Source of the DNA: Ariolimax columbianus
Lineage: Eukaryota; Mollusca; Gastropoda; Stylommatophora; Arionidae
NCBI GenBank assembly: GCA_036924085.1
Contig: JAVGWX010000013.1
Location: 45,145,175 to 45,209,174, forward strand
Direction: 5' to 3'
DNA: 64,000 nt
The notes beneath the pieces are model-generated. The model made no database searches. It was not told the origin of the DNA and was given only the letters and a program-made list of their open reading frames with translations. Made by a program: the position numbers and the translations under genes. Below are positions 31,545-41,739 of the stretch, piece after piece; within the stretch, counting starts at the first letter, position 1, and every line of letters begins with the position of its first letter.

Positions 31545-33775
31545 CGTCGCTGGTTCTCTATCTCCCGCTACCAAGCCCTGAACGTTCTCTATCTCCAGCT
31601 ACCAAGCCCTGAACGTTCTCTATCTCCCGCTACCAAGCCCTGAACGTTCTCAATCTCTCGCTACCAATCCCTGAAGGATCTCTATCTCCCGCTACCAAGC
31701 CCTGAACGTTCTCAATCTACCGCTACCAAGCCCTGAACGTTCTCAATCTACCGCTACCAAGCCCTGAACGTTCTCAATCTACCGCTACAAAGCCCTGAAC
31801 GTTCTCAATCTACCGCTACCAAGCCCTGAACGTTCTCAATCTACCGCTACCAAGCCCTGAATGTTCTCAATCTACCGCTACCAAGCCCTGAACGTTCTCA
31901 ATCTACCGCTACCAAGCCCTGAATCTTCTCAATCTCCCGCTACCAAGCCCTGAACGTTCTCTATCTCTCGCTACCAAGCCCTGAACGTTCTCAATCTCCC
32001 GCTACCAAGCCCTGAACGTTCTCAATCTACCGCTACCAAGCCCTGAACGTTCTCAATCTACCGCTACCAAGCCCTGAACGTTCTCTATCTCCCGCTACCA
32101 AGCCCTGGAAAGGGCTTTGCAAGTACGGGATGTTGTCCGGAGAGCAGAATGCGTAATGTCTTAGTTTACAGCTTGACTGCGATATTTGCACCTTTCAGTT
32201 CGACATATCCGACTTCAGCGGCATTTTTGAGTATCGGGTTAGCATTCTCTCTTCGATCCCTACTCCTTAGCCAGTCTGCTCTGTTGCAGCCTGTTATCCA
32301 GGATCACTGCGTGGACGTGTATAATGGTCTTGGCAGCTCTGGGTCGCTGACCCTATTGCTAGAAGTCAGCTCTGGATCGCTGACCCTATTGCTAGAAGTC
32401 AGCTATGGGTCGCTGACCCTATTGCTAGAAGTCAGCTATCGGTCGCTGACCCTATTGCTAGAAGTCAGCTATGGGTCGCTGACCCTATTGCTAGAAGTCA
32501 GCTCTGGATCGATGACCCTATTGCTAGAAGTCAGCTATGGGTCGCTGACCCTATTGCTAGAAGTCAGCTATGGGTCGCTGATCCTATTGCTAGAAGTCAG
32601 CTATGGGTCGCTGACCCTATGGCTAGAAGTCAGCTATGGGTCGCTGACCCTATTGCTAGAAGTCAGCTATGGGTCGCTGATCCTATTGCTAGAAGTCAGC
32701 TATGGGTCGCTGACCCTATTGCTAGAAGTCAGCTATGGGTCGCTGATCCTATTGCTAGAAGTCAGCTATGGGTCGCTGACCCTATTGCTAGAAGTCAGCT
32801 ATGGGTCGCTGACCCTATTGCTAGAAGTCAGCTATGGGTCGCTGATCCTATTGCTAGAAGTCAGCTATGGGTCGCTGACCCTATTGCTAGAAGTCAGCTA
32901 TGGGTCGCTGATCCTATTGCTAGAAGTCAGCTATGGGTCGCTGACCCTATTGCTAGAAGTCAGCTATGGGTAGCTGACCCTATTGCTAGAAGTCAGCTAT
33001 GGGTCGCTGACCCTATTGCTAGAAGTCAGCTATGGGTCGCTGACCCTATTGCTAGAAGTCAGGTATGGGTCGCTGACCCTATTGCTAGAAGTCAGCTATG
33101 GGTCGCTGATCCTATTGCTAGAAGTCAGCTATGGGTCGCTGACCCTATGGCTAGAAGTCAGCTATGGGTCGCTGACCCTATTGCTAGAAGTCAGCTATGG
33201 GTCGCTGATCCTATTGCTAGAAGTCAGCTATGGGTCGCTGACCCTATTGCTAGAAGTCAGCTATGGGTCGCTGATCCTATTGCTAGAAGTCAGCTATGGG
33301 TCGCTGACCCTATTGCTAGAAGTCAGCTATGGGTAGCTGACCCTATTGCTAGAAGTCAGCTATGGGTCGCTGACCCTATTGCTAGAAGTCAGCTATGGGT
33401 CGCTGACCCTATTGTAGAAGTCAGGTATGGGTCGCTGACCCTATTGCTAGAAGTCAGCTATGGGTCGCTGACCCTATTGCTAGAAGTCAACTATGGGTCG
33501 CTGACCCTATTGCTAGAAGTCAGCTATGGGTCGCTGACCCTATGGCTAGAAGTCAACTATGGGTCGCTGACCCTATTGCTAGAAGTCAGCTATTGGTCGC
33601 TGACCCTATGGCTAGAAGTCAGGTATGGGTCGCTGACCCTATTGCTAGAAGTCAACTATGGGTCGCTGACCCTATTGCTAGAAGTCAGCTATTGGTCGCT
33701 GACCCTATTGCTAAAAGTCAGGTATGGGTCGCTGACCACTGCAGCCCATGTACTGCTCAGCATCTTGATCCTGAG
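31545..33775 (-). mobile_element. R1 copy enlarged by two internal arrays
   Basis: The normal R1 core (minus orientation) is at 32105-32335: GGGCTTTGCAAGTACGGGAT, ACAGCTTGACTGCGATATTT, CAGCCTGTTATCCAGGATCA. On its tail side about 18 units of 31 bp (GTTCTCAATCTACCGCTACC plus AAGCCCTGAAC) fill 31545-32105. On its head side about 43 units of 33 bp (AGCTATGGGTCGCTGACCCT plus ATTGCTAGAAGTC) fill 32330-33740. The ordinary R1 head (CTGCTCAGCATCTTGATC) follows at 33757-33774. An element of ~355 bp is now ~2.2 kb. ORFs across the 33-bp array are periodicity artefacts. Confidence 0.85.
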
Positions 33776-34090
33776 AGAATTAAAAGTTATATAAAAAATT
33801 CCTGATAAAAAATTCCTGATAAAAAAATTCCTGATCTCGCGTGGTTTAACGAAGTTACAAGCGAACACTTACGTGTGAGAATGACAGAAGAAACAAATAG
33901 TCTTAGGAAGAAAGTGACATTGTATAGAATAGATTTTGCGACAACTCCGAGCCCATATTACCAGGCAATCTCTGTCCTAGAGCCGCAATGAAAAACGTGA
34001 CACAAGAAGTTATCGCGCTCATGGTGATAACAATTAAAGGCTGACGCAAGAAACATAGGCGATACACAGGTACAAACGAGAAAGGTACAG
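33776..34090. other. No recognised feature; small duplications
   Basis: AAAAAATTCCTGAT occurs three times at 33790-33835. Otherwise nothing recognised. Confidence 0.4.
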
Positions 34091-34094
34091 ACTT

Positions 34095-34450
34095 TCGTCA
34101 ATGGTTGCCTGCGCAAAATACAAGGGAGGGAATGGTAGGAGAAGATCACCAACGTGGAACTGAGGGGGAAAGCGGGACAAATACTAGTGGAGCATGGGAT
34201 ACGGAGGGGTGATGGCGATGGATGGGACATACATAACGGAAACCAGTGGATAACATCACAAGACAAGCTCTGTTCTGGAATCCACAGGGCAAGAGAAGTA
34301 GTGGAAGATCGAGACATTCTTGGAAGAGGGAACTGGAAGCAAATATAAAGTCAGCAAACAGGACGTGGACAGAATTGGCTCTATTGGCTCATGATAGGAA
34401 GACTTGGCGAGTATTTGTTGAGGTCCTATACTCCACAGGGAGCTGACAGG
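34095..34450 (+). pseudogene. LINE-W ORF2 C-terminal fragment
   Basis: With frameshifts: TFVNGCLRKIQGR, then the frame ending at 34446 reads NITRQALFWNPQGKRSSGRS and HDRKTWRVFVEVLYSTGS. Nearly collinear with 2480-2825. The upstream RT is absent. Confidence 0.8.
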
Positions 34451-34469
34451 TTTCTGATTCCTTGATTGA

Positions 34470-34695
34470 CAAGAACAATAGAGTACCGGCAGGAAATATT
34501 TCTTTACTCAGAGTAGCGAATGTTTGGAATGCATTGCCACAGGAAATAGTTGAGATAGGGTCAATTAATGCTTCAAGAATAGATTGGATACGAATATTTA
34601 TTTTTAGATCAAGTGAATGTTAAAGAAACTGGTTGTATACAGACTCCGTAGAGTCTTCTAAACCAGTATAAAGATGTTAAGTTAACTGGAGAAAA
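34470..34695 (+). mobile_element. LINE-H 3' end
   Basis: C-terminal coding remnant (VANVWNALPQEIVEIGSINA in frame), then a 3' UTR with ATCAAGTGAATGTTAAAG, then the stem-loop ACTGGTTGTATACAGACTCC and TAGAGTCTTCTAAACCAGTA, ending AAGATGTTAAGTTAA. Confidence 0.8.
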
Positions 34696-35530
34696 TATCA
34701 CAGAACGGAAGTACTTGAAGTGGGTGATTGATATGATATCACCTCAAGGTGATAAAGATGAACATGATTTAATGAATGTGCGTTAAAGCAATTGTGTCCC
34801 TAATTATGTATAAATCTGTTCTAACGAAGTCCTTATTATATGTGCCATTAATATCACTCGGCCCATCGCTTATGATAGAACTGTCGCTTCCCTATCTCCA
34901 CTTATTAGAGATTAGAGATATAGCAAAGAGAGATGAAGAGCTACGTCTTGAAATAATTGATATATTCTGGTGCCTCCTTTCTAATACGACTTCATGATCA
35001 ATTCTATACACAGGCATACAATGACTCGTTTCGCATTTTCTTTGTTCTTATCACACAACACAAAACTCCGTTCAGGAATTAGGCAGACGCAACCAATTTG
35101 ACCGTCTGCTTCTATCAAAGAACAGACAGCTCACATGACACAGGTTTTTCAAGGGAAAAAGAAACACACGTTCAGAGGCTACATCCTCATCTCCACGACA
35201 CGACCAGGGAAGAGACAGTAAAGCGGATTGCAGGTGGACAGAGGGAATCCGACAATCCGATTTGAGTTCCCTGGTTTGATAGGTAGCCTAGTCCTCAACG
35301 TCACTTCTTATTGATCTCATTAATTATCTCCCTTTTTATCTCCAATTTTCGTGACGAACTCGCGTGCGACATTTAACTGCACATATTCACGAGAACATCC
35401 ATCATCAAAATGAACGAGATAGCTATGTTTGAAATATCTCAGAAGTCAGGAAAATATATCCAGTATTGTTGAAGATATATCAATTATTGACCTCGAAGAA
35501 TATCAGGATAGAACTGAAGAAACGAATAAT
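34696..35530. other. Unannotated 0.8-kb stretch
   Basis: A 73-aa ORF at 34776-34997 has no known motif. No repeat recognised. Confidence 0.35.
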
Positions 35531-35534
35531 CGCC

Positions 35535-36310
35535 ACTCGTATACGACCAATTGCACTGTATGGGGGATGAAAGAAGGACTTTAGCGAAGATGGATGAAAC
35601 AAGATTGGAAGCGTTTGAAATAGGGTGCTACCGTAGAATTGAAAGAGTAAGTTGGGCAGAAAGAAGATCTAATGACAATGTACTCAATGATGTGTGCACA
35701 CAGACAAATATTGCTTATGATACAAAATCGTCGGTTGAGTTAGCCGGGTCACAATGTGAGGATAGTACAGAGAAACACACACAAAACCATATAGAGGTCA
35801 GGGGCGTCCAAGATTCAAGGGAAGAGAGGTCAGGGGCGTCCAAGATTCAAGGGAAGAGAGGTCAGGGGCGTCCAAGATTCAAGGGAAGAGAGGTCAGGGG
35901 CGTCCAAGATTCAAGGAAAGAGAGGTCAGGTTCGTCCAAGATTCAAGGGAAGAGAGGTCAGGGGCGTCCAAGATTCAAGGGAAGAGAGGTCAGGGGCGTC
36001 CAAGATTCAAGGGAAGAGAGGTCAGGGGCGTCCAAGATTCAGTTTAACATCACAGGCATGCAGGGACATTAAAGTACCAATTTGCTGCAAATGAAGAGAA
36101 CTGCAGAGGATAGAGTCAAATGGAGAGACATACTCAGACAACCTTACAACCTGTCTTAGGACTGACCAACCGGAGAATAGCGTCAAATGGAGAGACATAC
36201 TCAGACAACCTTACAACCTGTCTTAGGACTGACCAACCGGAGGATAGCGTCAAATGGAGAGACATACTCAGACAACCTTACAACCTGTCTTAGGACTGAC
36301 CAACCGGATT
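35535..36310 (+). pseudogene. LINE C-terminal fragment with two internal arrays
   Basis: The frame from 35551 reads DETRLEAFEIGCYRRIERVS and WAERRSNDNVLND, the post-thumb LINE motif. It runs into about 8 units of 32 bp (GTCAGGGGCGTCCAAGATTC plus AAGGGAAGAGAG; 35800-36042) whose in-frame reading KRGQGRPRFKG is the LINE arginine-rich GRPR motif. Because 32 is not divisible by three, the ORF cycles through three frames every 96 bp. Then three units of 67 bp (gtcaaa at 36115, 36182, 36249) contain DRVKWRDILRQPYN, the next LINE segment. Confidence 0.8.
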
Positions 36311-36470
36311 ATATATAAATATATGTCCGCGTTCCTCTCGGTGCATAGGCCATTAACAACATCCTGATCCCGTCAGCTTAGACGTTCAGGGCTGCTCTGT
36401 CTACCTCTAAAGGTGTAATCATTAATCTGTTCTTTCCTACATTCACTTCTCCATGTACTTTTGTGAGTCT

Positions 36471-36471
<1 letters not shown>

Positions 36472-36519
<48 letters not shown>

Positions 36520-36525
36520 TCTCTT
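36472..36525. repeat. (CT)n microsatellite
   Basis: About 50 bp of CTCTCTCT. Confidence 0.95.
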
Positions 36526-36776
36526 TCTTCCATTGAGGGTTCCATGTTAGAACCTGTCTGAAGTTGTTGGACGGTGCCATCCGTAGATTATGTCCTATCC
36601 AGACTGATTTTTTTCGCTTAATTTGTTGTTCCAGTGGCTGCAGTTGGCTCCTTTCCCATAAGTTGTCATTCATCACCCTGTCCTGGAACCTTATACCCAT
36701 TGTTCTTCGTATACATCTGTTAATGGAGGACTGGGGTCTGTGGGCGTTCTGCAGGTTTCGGCTTCAAACGCATGTC
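36505..36776 (-). pseudogene. LINE-W-type C-terminal fragment
   Basis: The minus-strand frame gives [52 protein letters not shown]. This is a better-preserved relative of the 2.5-kb fragment. It abuts the TG-rich array. Confidence 0.8.
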
Positions 36777-36784
36777 TATTCATG

Positions 36785-37440
36785 CGCGTGCGCGTGTGTG
36801 TATGTGTGTGTCTGTGTGCGTGTCTGTGAACGTGTATGTGTGTGTGTCTGTGTGTGTATGTGTGCTTCTGGGTGCGTGTCTGTGTGCGTGTCTGTGAACG
36901 TGTCTGTGTGTGTCTGTGTGTGTGTGTGGGTGTGTGTCTGTGAACGTGTCTGTGTGTGTCTGTGTGTGTGTCTTTGTGCGTGTCTGTGTGAGTGTCTGTG
37001 TGCGTGTCTGTGAACGTGTCTGTGTGTGTGTCTTTGTGCGTGTCTGTGAACGTGTCTGTGTGAGTGTCTGTGTGCGTGTCTGTGAACGTGTATGTGTGTG
37101 GCTGTGTGTGTATGTGTGTCTGTGTGTGTCTGTGTGTGTGCGTGTCTGTGTGCGTGTCTGTGAACGTGTCTGTGTGTGTATATGTGTGTCTGTGTGTGTG
37201 TCTGTGTGTATGTGTGTGTTTCTGTGTGCGTGTCTGTATGCGTGTCTGTGTGCGTGTCTGTATGCGTGTCTGTGTGCGTGTCTGTGTGCGTGTCTGTGTG
37301 CGTGTCTGTGAACGTGTCTGTGTGTGTATATGTGTGTCTGTGTGTGTGTCTGTGTGAATGTGTGTGTTTCTGTGTGCGTGTCTGTATGCGTGTCTGTGTG
37401 CGTGTCTGTGTGCGTGTCTGTGTGCGTGTCTGCCTGCCTG
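36785..37440. repeat. TG-rich 6/12-bp array inside LINE-B
   Basis: About 650 bp of GTGTCTGTGTGC variants with blocks of GTGAACGTGTCTGTGTG, showing higher-order ordering (a block near 37140-37290 recurs near 37310-37430). It starts directly after the RT motif A coding region of LINE-B at 37447. ORFs rich in Thr-His-Asp are artefacts. Confidence 0.9.
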
Positions 37441-37884
37441 CAGGCATGCAGGTCTAATATGTCGATTAGTTTGCCGTAATTGACCCTATTGCAGGCATCT
37501 TCCAGGTCGATCGTCGCGATGACAGTTTCCTCTGTTGTCGGGAAGCCCTCATATATGTCGTATGCCAAGACAGCTGCATTGGAGGCCGTGTCTCTGCCAG
37601 GTCTGTATGCGCCTAAAGTGTCTGGAAATTGACCTGTGTTTTCTAGCTCACTTGCAAGTCGTCTAGCAATGATTCTCTCCAGCACCTTACCGTACACATT
37701 CTGTAGTGTGATGATATGGTAGCCTTTGATATCAGTAGCCTCTTTGCCTGGTTTCTCTAGGGGGATAAGATAGCTGTGTAGCCACTCCTCTGGTACATTG
37801 CCTGTCTTAAGTCTCCCGTTAAAATCATGTGTAATCTTTGCGAGCTCATGATCCCCCCAGTCCTTCAGCAGGTTTTATCGTATT

Positions 37885-38048
37885 CCATCGGGCCGAGGTG
37901 CACTGTCCGATGCTCTCTTTATGGAGTGTCTGACCTCCTCATCTGGCCCAAGTGCACTGTCCCGTGCTCTCTTTATGGAGTGTCTGACCTCCTCACATGG
38001 CCCAGGTGCACTTTCCGAGACTCTCTTTACGGAGTGTCTGACCTCCTC
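37885..38048 (-). repeat. 54-bp array at RT entry of LINE-B
   Basis: Three units; each encodes EEVRHSIKRARDSALGPD-like residues, the stretch ending in the conserved PGPDG block. The frame is kept. Confidence 0.9.
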
Positions 38049-38624
38049 AACACTAATCAGGTCGTGCTCCTCCTCCATTGTTCCTAGATTTGTCACCAGT
38101 GCCTCGCGTTGAACAATGTCGTCTTTGTGAGCCTGCTGAAGGTACCTGTCAAGAACGGCTCTTCCCTTCTCTTTGTCAGTAGTCAGCACCTGTCCCAATT
38201 CATCTCTCATGCACACACTGGACCTTGTGTCCATCTTACGGTTCATTGCCCTATGTAATTTCCAGAACCCATGCATTGCTCCATCCGCCGCCACCTATAC
38301 CGTAAATGTTTCCCACCGTTACTGCGCTTTGATGCTGGTCTCTACCTCCATTCGTATCTCCAAGGTGACGTTTGTGAGTCTTCTCTTCTGCTGCCATCCC
38401 TTGGTGGCATTCTTCTTGCATCTCCATGCGATTCTCAATCTCTTCGGACCACCAAGGGCGCTGACATCTGTTGGTTTGGGCTCTCTTGCTTTTCAGTGCC
38501 ATTTCTCTCAAACTAGCCGGAACCGAATCTTTCGTGCGCATGTATTTAAAAGCATATTCCATCTTGGTCTGTCTACCGGGCTGCCCCTTTGTGATGGAAA
38601 CAGAACATGGCAAATGGCCACTTC

Positions 38625-39400
38625 CGTGATATGTCAGTACTGACCACCTGGTCTATATCTCTCCGTGATATGTCAGTGCTGACCACCTGGTCTATGTCTC
38701 CCCGTGATATGTCAGTGCTGACGATCTGGTCTATGTCTCCCCGTGATATGTCAGTGCTGACCGCCTGGTCTATGTCTCCCCGTGATATATCAGGGCTGAC
38801 CATCTGGTCTATGACTCCTCGTGATATTCCAGTGCTGAGCACCTGGTCTACGTCTCTCCGTGATATGTCAGTGCTGACCACCTGGTCTATGTCTCCCCGT
38901 GATATGTCAGTTCTGACCATCTGGTCTATGTCTCCCCGTGATATGTCAATGCTGACCACCTGGTCTATGTCTCCTCGTGATATGTCAGTGCTGAGCACCG
39001 GGTCTATGTCTCTTCGTGATATGTTAGTGCTGGCCACCTGGTCTACGTCTCTCCGTGATATGTCAGTGCTGAGCACCTGGTCTATGTCTATCCGTGATAT
39101 GTCAGTGCTGACCACCTGGCCTATGTCTCCCCGTGATATGTCAGTGCTGACGATCTGATCTATGTCTCCTCGTGATATGTCAGTGCTGACCACCTGGTCT
39201 ATGTCTCCCCGTGAAATGTCAGTGCTGACCATCTGGTTTATGTCTCCTCGTGATATGTCAGTGCCGAGCACCTGGTCTATGTCTCTCCGTGATATGTTAC
39301 TGCTGACCACATGGTCTATGTCTCTCCGTGATATGTCAGTCATGACCACCTGGTCTATGTCTCTCCGTGATATGTCAGTGCTGACCACCTAGTGTATGTC
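38625..39400 (-). repeat. 39-bp array in LINE-B endonuclease end
   Basis: About 20 units containing CTGACCACCTGGTCTATGTC (plus) and TCCCCGTGATATGTCAGTG, encoding ISRGDIDQVVSTD on the minus strand. The unit corresponds to the WSVSTDIS...SDH end of the endonuclease domain, which resumes at 38620 with ISRKWPFAMFCFHHKG. Confidence 0.9.
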
Positions 39401-39739
39401 TCCCCGTGGCATCAAACCAATGTGAGGTCAATGTTAGAGGAGTCTGAGTCTACTATTGGAGTGGCAAGTCTGGATTTCCCCTCACGAGGACATTCAGACC
39501 GGATTCAAGGATGACCTGGCCAAGCGCCTGTCCCTGTGGGTTATTGTTTGGGTTTCCCCAAATGACGTACATTGAAGTCACCACACATGTCATGTCTCCT
39601 GGCAGGTCCTGCAATTCGCTGAAGAATCGCCAGTCATCCGGCCCTGTATGGGAACAGTTTCCCACATTTGATATTCATTATATTCCGCCACCTGCCCTGA
39701 ACTTTGATCTATACTCCTTGCAATTCTCTCTCTTCCTTG

Positions 39740-40275
39740 TCCCACTCGGTCAAGTCTAGCAGTGAGTGTGACAGACCACTCGGTCAAGTCTAGCAGTGAG
39801 TGTGACAGACCACACGTTCAAGTCTAGCAGTGAGTGTGACAGACCACTCGGTCAAGTCTAGCAGTGAGTGTGACAGACCACACGTTCAAGTCTAGCAGTG
39901 AGTGTGACAGACCACTCGGTCAAGTCTAGCAGTGAGTGTGACAGACCACACGTTCAAGTCTAGCAGTGAGTGTGGTAGACCACACGTTCAAGTCTAGCAG
40001 TGAGTGTGGTAGACCACTCAAGTCTAGCAGTGAGTGTGGTAGACCACTCGGTCAAGTCTAGCAGTGAGTGTGGTAGACCCCTCGGTCAAGTCTAGCAGTG
40101 AGTGTGGTAGATTCCTCGGTCAAGTCTAGCAGTGAGTGTGGTAGACCCCTCGGTCAAGTCTAGCAGTGAGTGTGGTAGACCCCTCGGTCAAGTCTAGCAG
40201 TGAGTGTGGTAGACCCCTCGGTCAAGTCTAGCAGTGAGTGTGGTAGACCCCTCGGTCAAGTCTAGCAGTCGGTGT
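39740..40275 (-). repeat. 34-bp array in LINE-B endonuclease
   Basis: About 16 units of GTAGACCCCTCGGTCAAGTC plus TAGCAGTGAGTGTG. The minus-strand reading LTARLDRG continues HRLLDLTEGS of the endonuclease. Two subtypes occur: the gacag/ACAC-type at the left and the gtag/CCCC-type at the right. Confidence 0.9.
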
Positions 40276-40481
40276 GGTAGATCCTGTCCGACTAGGACAG
40301 CTTCACCCCAATGTGTTGGACTCAACTGGATGAACGTGACACTCAAAGCCCAGATACACCAATTGCACGGCTTGTGTCTCCTGCAGAAGTAGAATGTGGA
40401 AAACATGCAGGAGGGGTTCCATCACCAGGCACCACTGTCGTGCACTGAGACAGTTCCAGTAACCGATATTTATGTTCTTCA

Positions 40482-40685
40482 CTGTAATTCTGTTTGTTTT
40501 CCTTCTTACCTTCAGTCTAATTCTGTCTGTTTTCCTCCTTACCTTCAGCCTAATTCTGTCTGTTTTCCTCCTTACCTTCAGCCTAATTCTGTCTGTTTTC
40601 CTTCTTACCTTCAGCCTAATTCTGTCTGTTTTCCTCCTTACCTTCAGCCTAATTCTGTCCGTTTTCCTCCTTACCTTTCCTTTTC
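40482..40685 (-). repeat. 33-bp array upstream of LINE-B endonuclease
   Basis: Six units of TTTTCCTCCTTACCTTCAGC plus CTAATTCTGTCTG, encoding KVRRKTDRIRL on the minus strand, in frame with the endonuclease start. Confidence 0.9.
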
Positions 40686-40929
40686 CCTCTCTCCCCTTAC
40701 TGGAACCCCTACAATAGTCCACGATTCCTGGAGTTTTGACGAGTGACGCCTTTAGCTGCCTGGTCTGGCGTCGACTGTACGTTCTCTGTAGCCCAAGCGA
40801 CGGTTCCAGCGACGGTGTTGAAGATCCGTATTTTTCTGGCGAACTCAATTTGTTTCGATATCCACAAATTCCTTAAAGCAATAAAAGTCCCCTCACCTTT
40901 TGTATTCCTAATTTCAAATCCCCATCAGT

Positions 40930-41150
40930 AGCTTCGACATTGTCTATAATACTTCTCAGATGTATGCATGAATCTACCTCTTGTAGTGCCGTGTCTCACA
41001 ATTTCAATATAATAGTCGTTAGGTACTTTTATTTTCACAATCTGTGTTTTCCCCCTGTGTACCATCAGAAGGGACTCAGTGGTCTCGAGGTAACTGGTAA
41101 TGAGATCGAACTCCCGTGTGCAGTGTCGAGCACGTTAAAAATCTCTTGGT
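40930..41150 (-). other. Open minus-strand segment upstream of LINE-B
   Basis: A frame of about 70 codons reads SLLMVHRGKTQIVKIKVPND and YYIEIVRHGTTRGRF, then stops near 40935. I do not recognise it. It may be a remnant of the LINE-B first ORF, but this is only a guess from position. Confidence 0.25.
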
Positions 41151-41268
41151 AGTTAAAAATTCAAAAGAGTAGGATTAGCTGCCAAACCCCGAAAACAAAT
41201 TCAAAATTCTAGTTTAAAATCTACCCAACTTATTTGTACCTTCCCCCACGCCTAGTAAGCCACAGAAA

Positions 41269-41574
41269 GTTTAAAACAGTGTTTCCCCAACCGTTTTACA
41301 CTCGCGGACCAGTGAAAATGGGAAAAATTGTTCATCGACCGGTGGAAATATGAAAATTTTTTCGCCGACTGCTCAGATAGAAAAAAACAATCCCATTATT
41401 TATATCGAATTTTGTCTATTAGTTATTAAATCCAATATTATAGAATGAAAATTGTATGTCTATTTAAATTAACCAGAATTCCATCAGTAAATAGATAAGC
41501 GGTTCAGCGGCAATTCCATCTTTTTCGCCGGTCCTTGGGACGTTTACAGGCGGTTTGGAAATACTGGTTTAAAA
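41269..41574. mobile_element. hAT-type MITE with perfect 8-bp TSD
   Basis: The element 41277-41566 (290 bp) is flanked by GTTTAAAA on both sides (41269-41276, 41567-41574). Terminal inverted repeats are CAGTGTTTCCCCAACC and, inverted, CAGTATTTCCAAACC. Subterminal CGGACCAGTGAAAATGGG and TTTTTCGCCGGTCC are typical of hAT MITEs. It has no transposase. Confidence 0.9.
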
Positions 41575-41739
41575 TACCTGCTACGGATAGCTTTTGGTTA
41601 CATGCCAACAGACATTATCAACGTGTACGATTGAATACCAGAATTCCAAGTATTCTCAGACCTAATTTCAGTGACAACTAAATAAATGTATTTATATTTT
41701 TTTTGCATTTCATAATTGGAAATATTTAACCCGTTGCAG

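Larger units (their letters stand above)
37441..40850 (-). pseudogene. LINE-B (endonuclease-RT) broken by five tandem arrays
   Basis: Minus-strand order from 40850: a basic leader; the endonuclease start NINIGYWNCLSARQ and LLLQETQA; EAVLVGQDLPHRLLDL; WRFFSELQDLPGDM with GDFN visible in the neighbouring frame near 39565; IWGNPNNNPQGQALGQVILE; the C-terminal endonuclease end; linker RPWWSEEIENR; EEVRHSIKRASDSAPRPDGI (RT entry); ERIIARRLASELENTGQF, GAYRPGRDTASNAA and ATIDLEDACNRVNYGKL (RT motif A region). Arrays lie at 40482-40685 (33 bp), 39740-40275 (34 bp), 38625-39400 (39 bp), 37885-38048 (54 bp) and 36785-37440. The RT is cut after motif A. Non-functional. Confidence 0.85.

Noticed and set aside
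32149..33794. Long overlapping ORFs (up to 391 aa) of 11-residue repeats
   Set aside because: They follow from a 33-bp array without stops in two frames. The array is an inflated retroposon segment, so no gene is claimed.
36472..36525. (CT)n tract as a GAGA-type promoter element
   Set aside because: It lies between LINE fragments, with no nearby gene.
36780..37697. 305-aa minus-strand ORF rich in Thr/His/Asp, resembling a metal-binding repeat protein
   Set aside because: It is the translation of a TG-rich array fused to LINE RT sequence.
38573..39392. 271-aa ORF of 13-residue repeats as a beta-helix or adhesin-like protein
   Set aside because: The unit is a LINE endonuclease segment; flanks are LINE coding sequence in the same frame.
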